Positions 52,102 to 60,004 of a stretch of 64,000 bases of DNA are shown here, one piece after another. The translations under genes were made by a program, and so were the position numbers. This stretch comes from Microbacteriaceae bacterium VKM Ac-2854 (lineage in GTDB: Bacteria > Actinomycetota > Actinomycetes > Actinomycetales > Microbacteriaceae): assembly GCA_013205085.1 (NCBI GenBank), contig JABMLH010000001.1:496001-560000 (forward strand). Direction: 5' to 3'. The notes below the pieces were generated by a model. It was not told the origin of the DNA and ran no database searches. It worked only from the letters and a program-made list of their open reading frames with translations. Every line of letters starts with the position of its first letter. Position 1 is the first letter of the stretch.

Positions 52102-53127
52102 ATGGGAGCGGATGGCGAGCGCGGGGCGGCTCGCCGCCCAACCATCCAGGACGTCGCCGCCGCGGCGGGGGTGTCGCGAGCGCTGGTCTCGATCGTGTTC
52201 CGCGACGTGCCCGGCGCGAGCGAGGCCACGCGGGAGCGGGTGCGGGCGGTCGCGGCGGAGCTCGGTTACCGGCCGGACCGGCGCGCGCAGCTGCTGCGTC
52301 AAGCGCGCAGCGGCGTGATCGGGGTGTCCTTCGCGGTGCACGACGCCTTCCACGCAGAAGTGGTCGAAGCGCTCTACCGCGTGGCGGCCGAGCGCGGATT
52401 CGCGCTGACGCTCTCGGCTGCGACGGCGGATCGTTCCGAGTCGGTCGCGGCGGAGTCGCTGCTGGCGGAGCGCCCGGAGGCGGTCATCCTGCTCGGTACC
52501 GAGATGTCCGCCGCGGGTGCGGAGTCGGTCGCCGCGGCGGTACCGACGGTCATCGTGACCCGCGCGGCCGACCGGATCGACTCCGTGCACACGGATGACC
52601 GCGCGGGTGGCCGCCTCGCCGCGGCGTACGTGATCGGGCTGGGTCATCGCTCGATCTGCTACCTCGATGCGCCGGCGGCCGCCGGCGCGGATGAGCGCCT
52701 CTTCGGCGTCCGAGATGCGGGAGCCGACGTCGAGGTTCTCGCGGCGGGCAACGATGAGGAGGCGGGCGTCCAGGCGGCGACCGCGCTGCTGCAGCGAGCG
52801 GAGTTGCCGACCGCGGTCTTCGCCTTCAATGACCGCTGCGCGATCGGCGTGCTCGACACCTTCCTCCGGGCGGGGGTTCGGGTTCCCGAGGACGTCTCCG
52901 TGATCGGCTACGACGACAGCCGGATCGCGGGGCTCTCCGTGGTTGCGCTGACGACGATCGCGCAGGATGCGGGCGGGCTGGCCGGCCGGGCCCTCGACCT
53001 CGCCGTCGAGCGCATCGCGGCGCCGGATGCGCCCGCGCGCGAGGCCGTGCTGGCACCGAGCCTCGTGGCGCGCGGTACGACGGGGCCGCCGCGGGACGGG
53101 GCTGGCGTCCGCGGAAATGCAGGGTGA
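52102..53127 (+). CDS. LacI-family transcriptional regulator
   Basis: ATG at 52102. 341 aa with LacI helix-turn-helix (TIQDVAAAAGVSRALVSIVF, about 14-33), hinge YRPDRRAQLLRQA, and effector domain (GVIGVSFAVHDAFHAEVVEA; AFNDRCAIGVLDTF; DVSVIGYDDSRIAGLS). Converges on the isomerase/dehydrogenase operon, whose promoter contains an 18-bp palindrome with the CG centre typical of LacI operators, so it probably controls that operon. Confidence 0.9.
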   Translation: MGADGERGAARRPTIQDVAAAAGVSRALVSIVFRDVPGASEATRERVRAVAAELGYRPDRRAQLLRQARSGVIGVSFAVHDAFHAEVVEALYRVAAERGFALTLSAATADRSESVAAESLLAERPEAVILLGTEMSAAGAESVAAAVPTVIVTRAADRIDSVHTDDRAGGRLAAAYVIGLGHRSICYLDAPAAAGADERLFGVRDAGADVEVLAAGNDEEAGVQAATALLQRAELPTAVFAFNDRCAIGVLDTFLRAGVRVPEDVSVIGYDDSRIAGLSVVALTTIAQDAGGLAGRALDLAVERIAAPDAPAREAVLAPSLVARGTTGPPRDGAGVRGNAG

Positions 53128-53212
53128 GCGCGAGAAAGAGCGCTCTCATCCGCATGTTCCGCCCTCACTTCCGTCCTGGCCCTGTATTCGCGTTCTGGCC
53201 CTGCATTTCCGC
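53111..53212. repeat. Long-armed inverted repeat (GGAAATGCAGG family), copy 2
   Basis: GCGGAAATGCAGGG (53111-53124) pairs with CCCTGCATTTCCGC (53199-53212), overlapping the last codons of the LacI gene. The interior repeats TGTTCCGCCCTCACTTCCGT of the 46050 copy; further CTGTATTTCCGC-like partial arms continue to about 53250. Confidence 0.88.
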
Positions 53213-53258
53213 AGCCTGCATTCTCGTCCCGGCCCTGTATTTCCGCGGGCGGATCGGG

Positions 53259-54044
53259 TCAGCTGAAGGCGGCGCTGAAGGCGGCGCGGAAGGCGGCGAG
53301 GGCCGCCTCGGGGTCGGCGGAGGCCCAGCCCTCCAGGCCGATGACGCCCGCGTAGCCGAGGTCGGTCAGCGCGCGGGCGATGGCGGGATAGGCGATCTCG
53401 CCGGTGCCCGGCTCGCGGCGGCCGGGCACATCCGCGACCTGGATCTCGCCGATGTGCGGCAGGGCCGTGGTGACCAGCTCGATCAGGTTCCCCTCGCCGA
53501 TCTGGGCGTGGTACAGGTCGAGGTTCAGGCGCAGGTGCGGGCTGTCGACCGCGCTGACGAGCGCCAGGGTGTCGGCCGCCGTCGCGAACGGGGTGCCCGG
53601 GTGATCCACCGCCGTGTTCAGATTCTCGAGGGTGAAGACGCGGTCGTACCTCTCGCCGAGGGCGGCGATCCGCTCGAGCGTGTGCGCGGCGTGGATCCAG
53701 TCCGTGCCGGTCACGGAGCTGCGCGGCACGACGGGCAGGCCGTTCGGGTCCAGGCCCGTGCCGTGCAGGTTCAGCCGCGGTGAGTCGATGATCGCCGCCG
53801 CCTCCAGCGACTGTTCGGCGCTCGCGAGCAGCGCCTCCGCTCCGTCATCGCTGGTCAGGTCGCCCCGCAGATAGCCGGTCATCGACGAGAACGTCGCGCC
53901 GGTGGCGGCGAGCGCGGGCAGGTCCTTCGTCGACCAGTCCCAGATCTCGACCTGGAAGCCGAGCGCGTGGATCCGCTGCACCCGCTCGGCGAAAGGCAGC
54001 TCGGTGAAGAGCATCTCCGCGCTGGCGGCGAGGATGAAGCTCAT
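53259..54044 (-). CDS. Sugar phosphate isomerase/epimerase (hydroxypyruvate isomerase-like TIM barrel)
   Basis: 261 aa AP-endonuclease-2-type TIM barrel: FQVEIWDWSTKDL, RLNLHGTGLD, FTLENLNTAVDHPG (metal Glu), RLNLDLYHAQIGEG and a C-terminal IGLEGWAS. This matches hydroxypyruvate isomerase-like proteins. Its start overlaps the stop of the dehydrogenase gene (ATGA). Likely handles an intermediate of the sugar or polyol oxidised by that enzyme. Confidence 0.85.
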   Translation of the reverse strand: MSFILAASAEMLFTELPFAERVQRIHALGFQVEIWDWSTKDLPALAATGATFSSMTGYLRGDLTSDDGAEALLASAEQSLEAAAIIDSPRLNLHGTGLDPNGLPVVPRSSVTGTDWIHAAHTLERIAALGERYDRVFTLENLNTAVDHPGTPFATAADTLALVSAVDSPHLRLNLDLYHAQIGEGNLIELVTTALPHIGEIQVADVPGRREPGTGEIAYPAIARALTDLGYAGVIGLEGWASADPEAALAAFRAAFSAAFS

Positions 54045-55066
54045 CGGGCGACCGGCGCGGTCACGGTGACGGCGGATCCGCTCTCGCACGACTCGATGCA
54101 GGCGAGCGCGATCGCCAGGGCGGCGCGGGCATCCTCGCCGCGGGGTCCGGTGACGACGCCGGTGCGGATCGCGTCGGCGAACGCGGCGAGTTCGTCGGTG
54201 TAGGCCTGCGCGAAGAGGTCGATGTTCAGGCGGGTGGTGTCGGCCTGGACGCCGGCTGCGTTGTAGTGCCGCATGCTGCTGGCGGCGACGTCGCCCGCGG
54301 TGACCAAACCGGCCGAGCCGAAGACCTCGCCGCGCACGTCGTAGCCGTAGGCCGCCGAGAAATTCGCCTCGGCGATCGCGATGGCGCCGTTGTCGTAGCT
54401 GATGGTGACAACGGCGGTGTCGAGCAGGCCGGCGTCCTTGAATTCCGGGGCGACGAGGGCATCCGCCGCGGCGTAGACCTTCACCGGATTCGCGCCGGCG
54501 TTGTACCAGTTCAGGGTGTCGAAGTCGTGGATCAGGGTCTCGTAGAAGATCGTCCACGGCTTCACGCGCTCGGGATGCGCGAGGCCGGGGTCGCGCGTGA
54601 GTGAGCGCAGCAGCTGCACGGATCCGATGCCTCCGCTCGTGACGACGCGGTGCGCGGCGGCGAAGTCGGTGCCGAAGCGACGGTTGAAGCCGACCTGGAG
54701 CGGCACCCCGGCGGCGGCTGCGGCGGCGATCGCGCGGTCGGCGTCCTCGAGGGTGAGCGCCATCGGCTTCTCGACGAAGACCGCCTTGCCCGCCTCGGCG
54801 GCGGCGACCACGAGGTTCGTGTGGGTGAACGCGGGGGAGGAGATGACCACGCCGTCGATGGAGTCGTCGGCGAACAGCTCGTCGGCGTCGGTGTAGGTGG
54901 TCTCGACGCCGAGCGGAGTCGCGACGCGCTCGGCCGCGCCGGGAGCCGGATCCGCGACGGCCGCGAGTTCGACGCCGTGGAGGCGGCGGGCGATGGTCTC
55001 GGCGTGGAAGGCGCCGATCCAACCGGAACCGATCAGACCGAGACGGACGGGGGCGAGGATGGGCAT
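54041..55066 (-). CDS. Gfo/Idh/MocA oxidoreductase (inositol/sugar dehydrogenase-like)
   Basis: 341 aa: Rossmann fold GLIGSGWIGAFHAETIAR, VEKPMAL (catalytic Lys region, about 99), VGFNRRFG, and FYETLIHDFDTLNWY with the Asp-His pair. First gene of the operon; operator palindrome and promoter just upstream. NAD(P)-dependent oxidation of a polyol or sugar in the cytosol; specific substrate not determined. Paralogous to the 27213 enzyme. Confidence 0.88.
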   Translation of the reverse strand: MPILAPVRLGLIGSGWIGAFHAETIARRLHGVELAAVADPAPGAAERVATPLGVETTYTDADELFADDSIDGVVISSPAFTHTNLVVAAAEAGKAVFVEKPMALTLEDADRAIAAAAAAGVPLQVGFNRRFGTDFAAAHRVVTSGGIGSVQLLRSLTRDPGLAHPERVKPWTIFYETLIHDFDTLNWYNAGANPVKVYAAADALVAPEFKDAGLLDTAVVTISYDNGAIAIAEANFSAAYGYDVRGEVFGSAGLVTAGDVAASSMRHYNAAGVQADTTRLNIDLFAQAYTDELAAFADAIRTGVVTGPRGEDARAALAIALACIESCESGSAVTVTAPVAR

Positions 55067-55103
55067 GGTCTCTCCTGAGGACGACGATGTCGAGGATCGT
55101 CCG

Positions 55104-55152
55104 GACTAGATCGATCTAGTCGAGTGTCTATGGTGGAGAGGGGGTTTGTCAA
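55104..55152 (-). promoter_or_regulatory. Promoter and 18-bp LacI-type palindrome of the dehydrogenase/isomerase operon
   Basis: On the minus strand TTGACA (plus 55147-55152), a 16-base spacer and TAGACA (plus 55125-55130) form a promoter, followed by the perfect palindrome GACTAGATCGATCTAGTC (55104-55121) over the expected start site. A repressor there would block initiation. Confidence 0.75.
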
Positions 55153-55213
55153 GACATGGGATGGGGAGGGTGGAGGGGCGGGGGCGGAGCGGGTTTGCAC
55201 GTCTGGTGGGTGG

Positions 55214-55297
55214 GCCTCGGCAGGGGGTTGTCGTTTCTTGACGGGATTGTTGGCTGAGGGCGTGCTGTTGCAACACGACGGCTGCGCCGCGTGTTGC
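55214..55297. repeat. Second copy of the GGGGTTGTC / GCAACACG hairpin unit
   Basis: GGGGGTTGTC near 55222, then GCTGAGGGCGTGCTG, then the hairpin GCAACACG (55270-55277) / CGTGTTGC (55290-55297) with inner GGC-TGC-GCC. The order repeats that of 9291-9412, with the long GTTGTCACT palindrome degraded here. Confidence 0.75.
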
Positions 55298-55350
55298 GAG
55301 ACTCGCGCACGGGTGGGCGCTCGTCGGAGGTGGGGCGAGAGGGTCCGCCT

Positions 55351-55519
55351 CGGGTGCGTGAGCGCAGCGGTTCCTGTCTCGGGTGCGTGAGCACAGGGGT
55401 TCCTGTCTCGGGTGCGTGAGCACAGGGGTTCCTGTCTCGGGTGCGCGCGCGGGGTTCGTGTCTCGGGTGGGTGCGCGCGGGGATCCTGTCTCGGGTGCGC
55501 GAGCGCAGGGATCCTGTCT
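55351..55519. repeat. Six tandem 26-29-bp units (TGTCTCGGGTGCG type)
   Basis: Units begin at 55351, 55380, 55409, 55438, 55464 and 55492, each starting CGGGTG and ending TGTCT. Units 2 and 3 are identical; others vary by substitution and small deletions. No spacers of equal length, so not CRISPR. The array fills the gap between two transcription units. Confidence 0.92.
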
Positions 55520-55554
55520 CGGAGAGGTGACCACCTCCGCGCGAGCGTAACCGG

Positions 55555-55577
55555 AAAAGCGCGTTGCAGCGCTTTTT
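55555..55577. terminator. Bidirectional intrinsic terminator
   Basis: AAAAGCGC (55555-55562), loop GTTGCA, GCGCTTTTT (55569-55577): a GC stem flanked by A and T runs, usable on both strands. On the minus strand it lies about 100 bases after the OmpR-type regulator gene. Confidence 0.8.
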
Positions 55578-55674
55578 CGTACGCGATCGCAACCGGCTCT
55601 ACGAACCCGTCACCGCACTCAACCCGACTGCCGGGTTTCTGACGAGCGAAGCGAGGAAGAAACCCAAAACCAAC

Positions 55675-56412
55675 TCAGAAGCGGTCGGGCGAGTGGGTCG
55701 CGCCCGACTGGATCGAGACGTCGGCGTGGCGGTCGAAGCGGTAGCCGACGCCGCGGACGGTGCGGACGATGTCCTCGTAGCGGCCGAGCTTGGCGCGCAG
55801 CCGGCGAACGTGCACGTCGATGGTGCGCTCGTTGGGTACCTCGTCGTCAGCGGCGCCCCAGAGCGAGGAGATCAACTCGGCGCGCTCGATGGTGCGACCC
55901 TCGCGGAGCACGAGGTACTGCAGCAGCTCGAACTCCTTGTAGGTGAGCGAGGCGGTGACGTCGTCGAGGATGACACGCTTGCGAGAGATGTCGATGACGA
56001 CGCCGCCCGGGGCGGTGTCGAGGTCGGGCTCGGCCTCGCCGCGGCGCTTGGCCACGGCGGCCGGGTCCTGCAGCGCGAGACGGACGACGTCGACGTCGCG
56101 TCCGCCGGCTCCCTGCGGGGCGAGGGCGACGGAGGCGTAGGTCTCGGCGAAGGGGGCGAGCTGGTTGGTGAGTCGCTTGAGCTCTTCGACGATGTGTCCG
56201 AGGTCGATTCCGGCCGCGCGGGCCTTGGCCTCGTCGAGTCCGACGTACAGCGCGAAGCCGCGGGCCTCGGTGCCCTGGGGCACGGCACGCAGACGGGGCT
56301 GGGCGGCGGGCGCCTCCGGGGCGGCGGCGAGACGGGCGGCGGCGGAGGTCTGAGCGTCGGTGTTGTGAGCGGAAGAAGCGTGAGCGGAAGAGGTGTGGGC
56401 GAGCAGAGTCAT
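55675..56412 (-). CDS. OmpR/PhoB-type winged-helix DNA-binding protein without a receiver domain
   Basis: ATG at 56412 follows CAAGGACGCCATC. 245 aa. The C-terminal 100 residues are a complete OmpR-type domain (LTYKEFELLQYLVLREGRTI; NERTIDVHVRRLRAKLG; VRTVRGVGYRFDR). The N-terminal 140 residues have no phospho-acceptor fold; they start with an Ala/Ser/His-rich stretch and contain a helical segment (IDLGHIVEELKRLTNQLAPF). No sensor kinase is nearby. It must be controlled other than by phosphotransfer to a classic receiver. Confidence 0.88.
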   Translation of the reverse strand: MTLLAHTSSAHASSAHNTDAQTSAAARLAAAPEAPAAQPRLRAVPQGTEARGFALYVGLDEAKARAAGIDLGHIVEELKRLTNQLAPFAETYASVALAPQGAGGRDVDVVRLALQDPAAVAKRRGEAEPDLDTAPGGVVIDISRKRVILDDVTASLTYKEFELLQYLVLREGRTIERAELISSLWGAADDEVPNERTIDVHVRRLRAKLGRYEDIVRTVRGVGYRFDRHADVSIQSGATHSPDRF

Positions 56413-56773
56413 GATGGCGTCCTTGACTGGAGTGTGGATCCGCCGACGAGCGTCGTGATGAAGCGGATCCGAATGTGTTCGGTGAGCCGGTGCGGCTCGG
56501 ATTCCGGATGGGTGCATCCGGGGAGCCTCGCGCCTACGACGCTCCGCGACCGGATTCGGTCAGCGGGCGGAGGCGTTATGCGAGGGACTCGGCGAAGAGT
56601 TCTGCCTTAGGCACACATTCGACAACACATGACGACGGCGCCGGCCATCATGCCGGCATTCCCAGAAGCCTCAAGGGAGGTCAGGGCGTGCGCGTTGTCA
56701 TTCATACGCGCAAGTAAACCCGACTGTTACGGCGGGTGTCAATCGATCAGCCCCGATGTGGGGCATTCGACGG
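56413..56773. other. Gene-free 361 bp between the OmpR-type gene and upp
   Basis: Holds an inverted repeat GGATCCGC (56436-56443) / GCGGATCC (56463-56470) in the presumed leader of the OmpR-type gene and a hairpin GCCGGC (56640-56645) / GCCGGC (56652-56657) that may end upp transcription. I see no gene in it. Confidence 0.5.
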
Positions 56774-57409
56774 TTATTCGGCGAGGCCGTAGAGCCGGTC
56801 GCCGGCGTCGCCGAGTCCGGGCACGATGTAGCCGAGCTCATTGAGCTTCTCGTCGAGCGCGCCGAGCACGATCGTGACGTCCTTGCCGAGGAACGCCTTC
56901 TCGACGGCCTTGAGACCCTCGGGCGCGGCGAGCAGGCAGACGGCGGTGACGTCCTTCGCACCGCGATCGAAAAGGAACTGGATGGCCGCGACGAGCGAGC
57001 CGCCGGTGGCGAGCATCGGGTCGAGCACGAAGCACTGCCGATTCGAGAGGTCCTCCGGCAGGCGCTCGGCGTACGTGGTCGGCTCGAGCGTGGTCTCGTT
57101 GCGCGCCATGCCGAGGAAGCCGACCTCGGCGGTGGGGATGAGCTTGACCATGCCCTCGAGCATCCCGAGACCCGCGCGCAGGATCGGCACCACCAGCGGC
57201 TGGGGGCTGCTCAGGGTGAGGCCCACCGTCTCCGTGACCGGGGTCTGGATGGTGACCTCTTCGGTGCGGACGTTGCGCGTGGCCTCGTAGGCCAAGAGCG
57301 TCATCAGTTCTTCGGCCAGCTGGCGGAAGGTGGGCGACGGCGTGCGCTTGTCGCGCAGCACCGTGAGCTTGTGGGTGACGAGCGGGTGGTCGGCGATGTG
57401 GACGCGCAT
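56774..57409 (-). CDS. upp: Uracil phosphoribosyltransferase
   Basis: 211 aa, usual family length. PRPP-binding loop [13 protein letters not shown] (about 131-143), [10 protein letters not shown] and the C-terminal uracil site [13 protein letters not shown]. Makes UMP from uracil and PRPP in pyrimidine salvage. TAGATT ends six bases before the ATG, suggesting a leaderless transcript. Divergent from tadA. Confidence 0.97.
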   Translation of the reverse strand: MRVHIADHPLVTHKLTVLRDKRTPSPTFRQLAEELMTLLAYEATRNVRTEEVTIQTPVTETVGLTLSSPQPLVVPILRAGLGMLEGMVKLIPTAEVGFLGMARNETTLEPTTYAERLPEDLSNRQCFVLDPMLATGGSLVAAIQFLFDRGAKDVTAVCLLAAPEGLKAVEKAFLGKDVTIVLGALDEKLNELGYIVPGLGDAGDRLYGLAE

Positions 57410-57465
57410 AAGCTCAATCTAGCGGGTGACGTGAGTGCGCCTCGCCCTGAAGAGAGGTGTCCGGC

Positions 57466-57942
57466 GTGCCCGAGAGCGACCTCCCCGTACCCGCGGAGTT
57501 CGAGGGCTGGATGCGCGTGGCGCTCGCGGAGGCGGAGCGGGCCCGGGGGTGGGGTGACGTACCCGTGGGCGCGGTGATCGTGGACGCATCCGGAGCCGTG
57601 ATCGCGAGCGGGCGCAACGAGAAGGAACTGCACACCGATCCGACCGCGCACGCCGAGGTCGTCGCTCTGCGCGCGGCCGCCGCTGCACGGGGGGATTGGC
57701 AACTGCAGGATGCGACCCTCGTGGTGACGCTGGAACCGTGTGTGATGTGCGCGGGCGCGATCCTCGCCGCGCGCATCCCGCGGCTGGTCTTCGGCGCCTG
57801 GGACGAGAAGGCCGGCGCGGCGGGGTCGATGTACGACGTGCTGCGTGATCGGCGTCTGAACCACCGGGTCGAGGTGTTTCCGGGGGTGCTCGCGAGCGAG
57901 ACCGGGGCGCTGTTGCTCGATTTCTTCGCCGGCCGGCGCTGA
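57466..57942 (+). CDS. tadA: tRNA-specific adenosine deaminase TadA
   Basis: 158 aa from GTG 57466, spaced 8-9 bases from GAGAGG; GTG 57457 is an in-frame alternative. Zinc deaminase motifs HAEVVAL (His and catalytic Glu) and PCVMCAG, preceded by the TadA-type WMRVALAEAERARGWGDVPV. Converts A34 to inosine in tRNA-Arg(ACG). Divergent from upp, an arrangement common in Microbacteriaceae. Confidence 0.94.
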   Translation: MPESDLPVPAEFEGWMRVALAEAERARGWGDVPVGAVIVDASGAVIASGRNEKELHTDPTAHAEVVALRAAAAARGDWQLQDATLVVTLEPCVMCAGAILAARIPRLVFGAWDEKAGAAGSMYDVLRDRRLNHRVEVFPGVLASETGALLLDFFAGRR

Positions 57943-57946
57943 ACGC

Positions 57947-58066
57947 GTACAGGATCGCGGGCGAGCGGAGGGGCCACCTCTCGGTCGGACGGCAAAATCC
58001 GCGGAAACTCGCGGGCTGACTCAGCGGCGAACGGGGTGGCCGCTCGCCTCACCCGCCATCCTGTAC
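57947..58066. repeat. 120-bp element with inverted ends (GTACAGGAT family)
   Basis: GTACAGGATCGCGGGCGAGC at 57947-57966 faces CGCTCGCCTCACCCGCCATC then CTGTAC ending at 58066. The ends resemble those at 12802-12930 (TGTACACGATGTCGGGTGAG-like). Lies between convergent tadA and the amidotransferase gene. Confidence 0.8.
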
Positions 58067-58074
58067 AGGATCGG

Positions 58075-58773
58075 CTAGCCCCGGAGCCACTCCGCGAGCC
58101 ACTCCTCCGTCGCGCAGCGCATCCGCTCGAATCGTCCCGCGAGGCGGTCCTCGGCCAGTGTCGCCGCGGTATATCCCGCCTCGGCGGCGTACTCGCCGTC
58201 TCCCTCCAGCCAGTCCGCCGCCATCTCCGGGGTGAGTTCGGGGTGGAACTGCACGCCGAGCAGCCAGTCGCCGATGGCGTAGGCCTCGACCTCGTACTCG
58301 GGCGAGGAGGCGAGCAGCGTCGCGCCGGAGGGCAGATCGAAGGTGTCGCCGTGCCATTGCATCATCGGCGCGCCTTCGAGGTGCCGCAGCGCGGATCCGC
58401 GACCGGCATCGGTGAGCTGCACGTCGCGGAAGCCGACCTCGCGGCTCGGCCCCGGATACACCGACTCGCCGAGCGCGGCGGCGATCAACTGGGCGCCGAA
58501 GCAGATGCCGATGGTCGGCAGACCGTGGTGCAGCCGATCCTGCAGCAGCGCGATCTCGGGGGTGATGAACGGATGCCGCACGGTCTCGTAGACTCCGGCG
58601 GAGGCGCCGAGCGCGATCACCAGATCCGGTTCCTCGATGTCGACGGCGTCCAACTGGGTGCCCGAGACCGACTGCACGGCGTATCCGCGCGCGATCAGCA
58701 TCGGCTCCAGCGCCCCTAGTCCGGCCCCGCGCTCGTTCACGATCGCCAGGGCTCGCCGCTCTGTTGTGCTCAT
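58075..58773 (-). CDS. Class I glutamine amidotransferase-like protein
   Basis: 232 aa after GGGGAGGCCGGGG. Catalytic Cys in GICFGAQLIAAALG (nucleophile elbow) and His/Glu in GVQFHPEL, so the triad is complete. Stand-alone members of this type (GuaA glutaminase-like) act on gamma-glutamyl compounds or provide ammonia; substrate unknown. Confidence 0.85.
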   Translation of the reverse strand: MSTTERRALAIVNERGAGLGALEPMLIARGYAVQSVSGTQLDAVDIEEPDLVIALGASAGVYETVRHPFITPEIALLQDRLHHGLPTIGICFGAQLIAAALGESVYPGPSREVGFRDVQLTDAGRGSALRHLEGAPMMQWHGDTFDLPSGATLLASSPEYEVEAYAIGDWLLGVQFHPELTPEMAADWLEGDGEYAAEAGYTAATLAEDRLAGRFERMRCATEEWLAEWLRG

Positions 58774-58840
58774 CCCCGGCCTCCCCGTCCTTCGTTCGAG
58801 TCAGCCTAACTTCGAGATGTTTCAGGCGATCGCCTCCGCG

Positions 58841-58917
58841 CCGATCCCCGCCAGATGCCACTTCCGTGCAGTCAGCGCGGCGTGTCGCGTGCAGGAGTGG
58901 CATGCCGCGGGGATCGG
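58841..58917. repeat. 77-bp hairpin element (AGATGCCACTT family), copy 2
   Basis: Arms 58841-58862 and 58896-58917 pair at 19 of 22 positions (CCGATCCCCGC ... ATGCCACT). The loop shares CGGCGTGTCGCGTGC (58878-58892) with the element at 32406-32477. Lies in the divergent promoter region of proC. Confidence 0.88.
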
Positions 58918-58937
58918 GCGGACGGGAGAATGGGGGG

Positions 58938-59810
58938 ATGAGCGCCCAGACCACGACCACCCAAACCACCCAGACCACGACCACCCTGCCCACCATCGCG
59001 ATCCTCGGGCTCGGCTCGATGGGGCGCGCGATCCTCTCGGGCCTGTTGGCGCCGACGGTCCGCGTCGAGGGCGGCATCCGCGTCACCAATCGGGACGCGG
59101 CGAAGGCGGCGGAGTGGAGCGGGCACGAGGTCGTCACGGCGTACGCGACGGCGGCGGATGCTGAGGCCAACCTGGCCGCCGTGCGGGGCGCCGCCGTGGT
59201 GCTCGTCGCGGTGAAGCCGTACATGGTGCCGGACCTGCTCGACGAGATCGCCGACGCGTTGCAGCCGGGCGCCGTCGTCGTCAGCGTCGCCGCCGGCGTC
59301 ACCGTGGCGACGTTCGAGGCGCACCTGCCCGCCTCCGTCTCGGTGGTGCGCTCGATGCCCAATACGCCGGCCGTGGTCGGCAAAGCCGTGACCGGGATCA
59401 GCGCGGGTACGCGCTCATCCGCTGCCGACCTCGCCCTCGTCCGCTCGCTGTTCGAGACCGTCGGTGACGTGCTGGAGGTGCCGGAGTCGCAGCTGGATGC
59501 CCTCTCGACGATTTCGGGATCGGGCCCCGCCTACGTGTTCTTCCTGATCGAGCAGCTCACCGCCGCTGCGGTGGCGAAGGGCTTCACCCCGGACGAGGCC
59601 GCCGTGATGGTGAACGGCACGTTCCTCGGTGCCGCCGAACTGCTGGTGACCTCCGGCGAGGACCCTGCCGAGCTGCGTCGCCGCGTCACCAGCCCGGGCG
59701 GCACCACCGAGCGCGCGATCGCCGTGCTGTCCGCCGCCGGCCTCGACGCGCTCTTCGTGTCAGCGACGGACGCCGCCCTCGCCCGCGCCCGCGAACTCGC
59801 CGCCGGGTGA
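58938..59810 (+). CDS. proC: Pyrroline-5-carboxylate reductase
   Basis: ATG 58938 after GGGGGG. 290 aa: a Thr/Gln-rich start, NADPH fold IAILGLGSMGRAILSGLL, VAVKPYMVPDLLDEI, RSMPNTPA, and the C-terminal signature SGSGPAYVFFLIEQLTAAAV with TSPGGTTERAI. Last step of proline synthesis. Followed by a strong hairpin. Confidence 0.96.
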   Translation: MSAQTTTTQTTQTTTTLPTIAILGLGSMGRAILSGLLAPTVRVEGGIRVTNRDAAKAAEWSGHEVVTAYATAADAEANLAAVRGAAVVLVAVKPYMVPDLLDEIADALQPGAVVVSVAAGVTVATFEAHLPASVSVVRSMPNTPAVVGKAVTGISAGTRSSAADLALVRSLFETVGDVLEVPESQLDALSTISGSGPAYVFFLIEQLTAAAVAKGFTPDEAAVMVNGTFLGAAELLVTSGEDPAELRRRVTSPGGTTERAIAVLSAAGLDALFVSATDAALARARELAAG

Positions 59811-59820
59811 CCCCCCTCCC

Positions 59821-59871
59821 TCCGCGAAGAGTTGCAGCCCTCGGCGGGTCAGGGCTGCAACTTCTCGCGGA
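59821..59871. repeat. Long hairpin with 21-bp arms after proC
   Basis: TCCGCGAAGAGTTGCAGCCCT (59821-59841) pairs with 59851-59871 at 19 of 21 positions around a 9-base loop. It lies 10 bases after the proC stop; no T-run follows. The gap to 60004 shows nothing else. Confidence 0.8.
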
Positions 59872-60004
59872 GAAGGCATCAGGTGGAGGGCGCGATCGAA
59901 GAACGCGGCAGCATTTTTCGACAGCCCGACGCGACCGGCTCTGCGGTACGCGACCGCCTCGCCGGGCCGACTGCCGGACGGCGACGAGGAACGAGGAGCC
60001 GGAC

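Noticed and set aside
55351-55519. Regular 28-bp repeats resembling a CRISPR array
   Set aside because: Units abut without spacers, vary in length and have no cas genes nearby; it is a tandem minisatellite.
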